A stretch of DNA of 6,633 bases, from positions 1-6,633 of the forward strand of contig JAITTC010000142.1 in NCBI GenBank assembly GCA_031287285.1, written 5' to 3'. Every line of letters starts with the position of its first letter. Position 1 is the stretch's first letter. The notes under the pieces are model-generated. The model searched no databases, was not told where the DNA came from, and was given only the letters and a program-made list of their open reading frames with translations. Below are positions 4,245-6,633 of the stretch, in pieces. The translations under genes were made by a program, and so were the position numbers. The DNA comes from Christensenellaceae bacterium (GTDB taxonomy: Bacteria; Bacillota; Clostridia; Christensenellales; UBA1750).

Positions 4245-5468
4245 ATGAAGTATATCTTAATCATCGGGGACGGCATGGCCGACTTGCCCCAAGCAGCCCT
4301 TGGCGGCCGCACGCCGCTTGAAGCCGCCGAAAAACCGCTGATCGATACCCTTGCGGCGCGCGGCATGGTGGGCAAGGCCCGCACGGTGCCCCTGGGCGTG
4401 CCGCCCGGAAGCGACACCGCGATTCTATCGATCTTTGGCTTTGACCCGCGCAAGGTCTACACGGGCCGCTCGCCGCTCGAGGCCGCGGGTTCGGGGCTGA
4501 GCCTAAAAGACGGCAATATCTCCTTCCGCTGCAATCTCTGCGCCTTAAGCGAAAACGGCGGCGTCTACGAGGCACAAACCATGCTCTCGCACTCCGGCGG
4601 GGCAATCGAAGGGGCGCAGGCGCAAACCCTGATGCAGGATCTGATCGCGGACGCGGGCTTTGCCGCGCTTCTTAAGCGATACGGGCTCTGGTTTCACATC
4701 AATCCCTCCTATCGCCACATCGCGGTGCTGGAGCAGGGCAGCGATCAAGTCGCCCTGGCGCCGCCGCATGAGATCCTGGGCCAGGGCATCCAGTCCCATC
4801 TCCCAAAGGGCTGCGGGGAAGAGATGCTGCTGGATCTGATGCGGGCATCCTACGAAATTCTGGGCCGCCACCCGATCAACGAGGCGCGCAGGCAGGGGGG
4901 CAAGCCGGCCGCGAACTCGCTTTGGTTCTGGGGGCAGGGAAGGGCGGTGCGGCTTTCTGACTTCAGGCAAAAATACGGCCATTTTGGCGATGTGATCACG
5001 GCGGTGCCGCTGGTCAAGGGCATCGCGCGGCTGGCCGGGCTGCCCGCGCCCGAGGTGCCCGGGGCAACCGGCGAGCTCGACACGAATTACGAGGGCAAGG
5101 TCGAAGCGGCGCTTCGCTCCCTCGAAGAAAACGACTTTACGGCCCTGCACGTCGAGGCGCCGGATGAGATGAGCCACGCCGGCGACCTGCAAAAAAAGCT
5201 CGAGTCCATCGCCCTGATCGATCGCAGGGTTTTCGCGCCGCTGCTCATCGGGCTTGACAGGTTAAAGCAGCCTTACCGAATCCTCTTCCTCTCGGATCAC
5301 TACACCCTGCTCGCGTCCGGCGGGCACGACGGCACCCCGGTGCCCTTCCTGCTCTACGATTCGCGGGCCGATCTGGGGCGCGGCCTGCCCTATGGCGAGC
5401 CTTCCGCGGAGCTTGGCGGCCTCATGGACGACGCCACGAACCTCATGCCCCTGCTCTTTGAGCAATGA
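4245..5468 (+). CDS. apgM: Cofactor-independent phosphoglycerate mutase (archaeal-type, ApgM)
   Basis: A 407-residue member of the alkaline-phosphatase superfamily that interconverts 3- and 2-phosphoglycerate in glycolysis and gluconeogenesis through a phosphoserine. Visible motifs: GDGMAD (8-13, metal Asp9), PPGSDTA (53-59, likely catalytic Ser56), NSLWFWGQGR (224-233), HVEAPDEMSHAGD (302-314, metal Asp308 and His311), SDHYT (350-354, Asp351-His352) and GHDGTPVPFLLY (360-371, His361). Length is normal for the family. The usual DHPTP motif reads DHYTL here. Some bacterial relatives are annotated as predicted functional analogues of homoserine kinase in threonine synthesis, but no threonine gene is nearby, so the mutase role is favoured. 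Ribosome binding site GGGAGAGG (4232-4239) precedes ATG 4245. The stop overlaps the next start (ATGA), so the two genes are translationally coupled. Confidence 0.93.
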   Translation: MKYILIIGDGMADLPQAALGGRTPLEAAEKPLIDTLAARGMVGKARTVPLGVPPGSDTAILSIFGFDPRKVYTGRSPLEAAGSGLSLKDGNISFRCNLCALSENGGVYEAQTMLSHSGGAIEGAQAQTLMQDLIADAGFAALLKRYGLWFHINPSYRHIAVLEQGSDQVALAPPHEILGQGIQSHLPKGCGEEMLLDLMRASYEILGRHPINEARRQGGKPAANSLWFWGQGRAVRLSDFRQKYGHFGDVITAVPLVKGIARLAGLPAPEVPGATGELDTNYEGKVEAALRSLEENDFTALHVEAPDEMSHAGDLQKKLESIALIDRRVFAPLLIGLDRLKQPYRILFLSDHYTLLASGGHDGTPVPFLLYDSRADLGRGLPYGEPSAELGGLMDDATNLMPLLFEQ

Positions 5469-6633
5469 AGGCGCAACATCGCCTGAAAGCCGACGTCTTG
5501 ATCGTAGGCGGCGGGGCTTCCGGGCTCATGGCGGCGGCCACGGCCGCGCAAAGGGGCGCTTCGGTTCTTGTTTTGGAAGCTGGCGAGCGCGTGGGCAAAA
5601 AGCTGCTTTCCACGGGCAACGGCCGCTGCAACCTGAGCAACCTGCACGCGGAGCCTAGCGCCTATTTTGGCGAGCTAAGCGGCAGGTTTTTGACGCCCCA
5701 GGCGCTTTTGTGCCTATTTGAAGAATGGGGGCTTTTCTGCGCGCCAGACCAGGAGGGGCGCCTTTACCCCTTGAGCGAGAGTGCCTCCTCGGTGCTCGAC
5801 GTCCTCCGCTTGGCGCTTTCGCGCCATGGCGCGCGGGAAGTCTGCGGCTTTCGGGCCGTTAGAGCCGAAAAAACGGAAGAAGGCTTTTTCGTAAGCGCAG
5901 AAGACGGCCGCAGCGCTATGGGCAAGGCCCTGATCCTGGCCAGCGGTTCGCCAGCTGCTTCCCGTGCCGACGGCTATGCCCTTGCCCGAGGCTTTGGCCA
6001 TCGCGTCACAGTCCTTCTTCCGGGGCTTTGCCCGCTGCCCTGCGCAGACCAAGCCTTGCTTCGCGGCCTGCGCGGCCTGCGCGTGAAGTGCGAGGCTGCC
6101 CTGTTAGACGGTGAAACCCTCCTGGCTCGCGAGCGCGGCGAGATCCTCTTTAAGGATGCACAGATCAGCGGCATTCTGGCCTTCAATCTTTCGCGCCAGC
6201 TGCGCGGAGCGAAAAAACCGGTTCTTTCGCTGAATTTGCTCCCCGGCGCGGAAGACCTCCCCGGGCAATTGCGCGCCCGGAAGGCCCTTTTTCGGGATGA
6301 AAGCGCGGGAACTTTCTTCGCGGGGCTGCTGCACAAGCAACTGGGGCTCTCCTTGCTCGCCCGCGCGGGGATTTCCCCCGCGGCGCCCATTTCGGCCCTT
6401 GGGGAAGGCGAGCTTTCGGCTCTGGCGGGGCTTTTGCAGGGCTGGAACTTTCCGCTGGAGGCCCCGCGTGATTTCTCGGGCGCGCAGCTCGCCTTGGGCG
6501 GCGTGCAGGCCAATGAGCTGCGCAAAAACAGCCTGCAATCCGCGCTTTGCGACGGGCTCTTTCTCTGCGGCGAGCTGCTCGATGTGGACGGCCCCTGCGG
6601 CGGCTTTAATCTCCACTTTGCCTTTGCTTCAGG
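5465..6633 (+). CDS. FAD-dependent flavoprotein, HI0933/YhiN family (aminoacetone oxidase-like), 3' end outside window
   Basis: The frame is open for 389 codons from ATG 5465 to the window end, with no stop. The N-terminus has a Rossmann FAD-binding motif, DVLIVGGGASGLMAA (10-24), with the ribose-binding acidic residue at Glu38 (VLVLEAGERVGKK). This is followed by the family hallmark STGNGRCNLSN (49-59). Near the end LGGVQANELRKNSLQS, FLCGELLDVDGPCGGFNL and HFAFASG are the C-terminal FAD-closing motifs typical of HI0933-like proteins, which are usually about 400-410 residues, so only some 15-25 residues are missing. The substrate is unknown for most of the family; aminoacetone oxidase is the usual automated label and should be treated with caution. 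There is no clear ribosome binding site. The 4-nt ATGA overlap with apgM suggests reinitiation, in the same transcript. Several Cys residues are present but none forms an evident cluster. Confidence 0.9.
   Translation, partial: MKAQHRLKADVLIVGGGASGLMAAATAAQRGASVLVLEAGERVGKKLLSTGNGRCNLSNLHAEPSAYFGELSGRFLTPQALLCLFEEWGLFCAPDQEGRLYPLSESASSVLDVLRLALSRHGAREVCGFRAVRAEKTEEGFFVSAEDGRSAMGKALILASGSPAASRADGYALARGFGHRVTVLLPGLCPLPCADQALLRGLRGLRVKCEAALLDGETLLARERGEILFKDAQISGILAFNLSRQLRGAKKPVLSLNLLPGAEDLPGQLRARKALFRDESAGTFFAGLLHKQLGLSLLARAGISPAAPISALGEGELSALAGLLQGWNFPLEAPRDFSGAQLALGGVQANELRKNSLQSALCDGLFLCGELLDVDGPCGGFNLHFAFAS

Noticed and set aside
4545..5192. Minus-strand open frame of 215 codons opposite apgM
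   Set aside because: It is a shadow of the conserved apgM coding sequence with no motif or ribosome binding site.

Overview
The window is a G+C-rich stretch, with a less G+C-rich first ~0.6 kb. It most resembles a chromosomal segment of a high-GC member of the Bacillota (Clostridia-like). The reasons are the gene set (NusG-II/EetA-like and Gx-transporter/EetB-like proteins, a YhaM-type exoribonuclease, cofactor-independent phosphoglycerate mutase), the G-rich Shine-Dalgarno sequences and the sigma-A type promoters. The genus cannot be told from what is visible.

Layout. (1) 1-647 (+): the 3' part of a kinesin-light-chain-like TPR gene, built from 126-nt (42-residue) units. It is broken by a one-base frameshift near 163-173. 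(2) 648-782: convergent intergenic gap with a probable terminator and a REP-like element of the widespread 'CEERSDEAI' type. (3) 783-1778 (-): ApbE-family FAD:protein FMN transferase, a predicted lipoprotein. (4) Divergent from it, 1849-2205 and 2222-2737 (+): an EetA-like (NusG domain II) protein and an EetB-like (Gx transporter / heptaprenyl diphosphate synthase component I) membrane protein, in one operon. (5) 2738-3119: a 382-base convergent gap packed in its second half with GC-rich hairpins, including a good rho-independent terminator. (6) 3120-4082 (-): YhaM-family 3'-5' exoribonuclease (OB fold plus HD domain). (7) 4083-4244: divergent promoter region with a near-consensus sigma-A promoter. 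(8) 4245-5468 (+): apgM. (9) Overlapping it by 4 nt, 5465-6633 (+): a HI0933/YhiN-type FAD flavoprotein that runs off the window end.

How the genes relate. ApbE, EetA and EetB form a recognisable flavin-based extracytoplasmic electron-transfer module: ApbE attaches FMN to extracytoplasmic proteins, and EetA/EetB are the membrane components linked to quinol-dependent export of electrons in Listeria-type systems. No Ndh2-like dehydrogenase and no flavinylated acceptor (PplA/FMN-binding domain) lies in the window, so only part of such a pathway is shown. YhaM, ApgM and the flavoprotein are housekeeping or accessory metabolism. I did not find a convincing wholly new system. The least explained elements are the hairpin cluster at 2899-3101, a short hairpin core shared by three intergenic elements, and the TPR frameshift.
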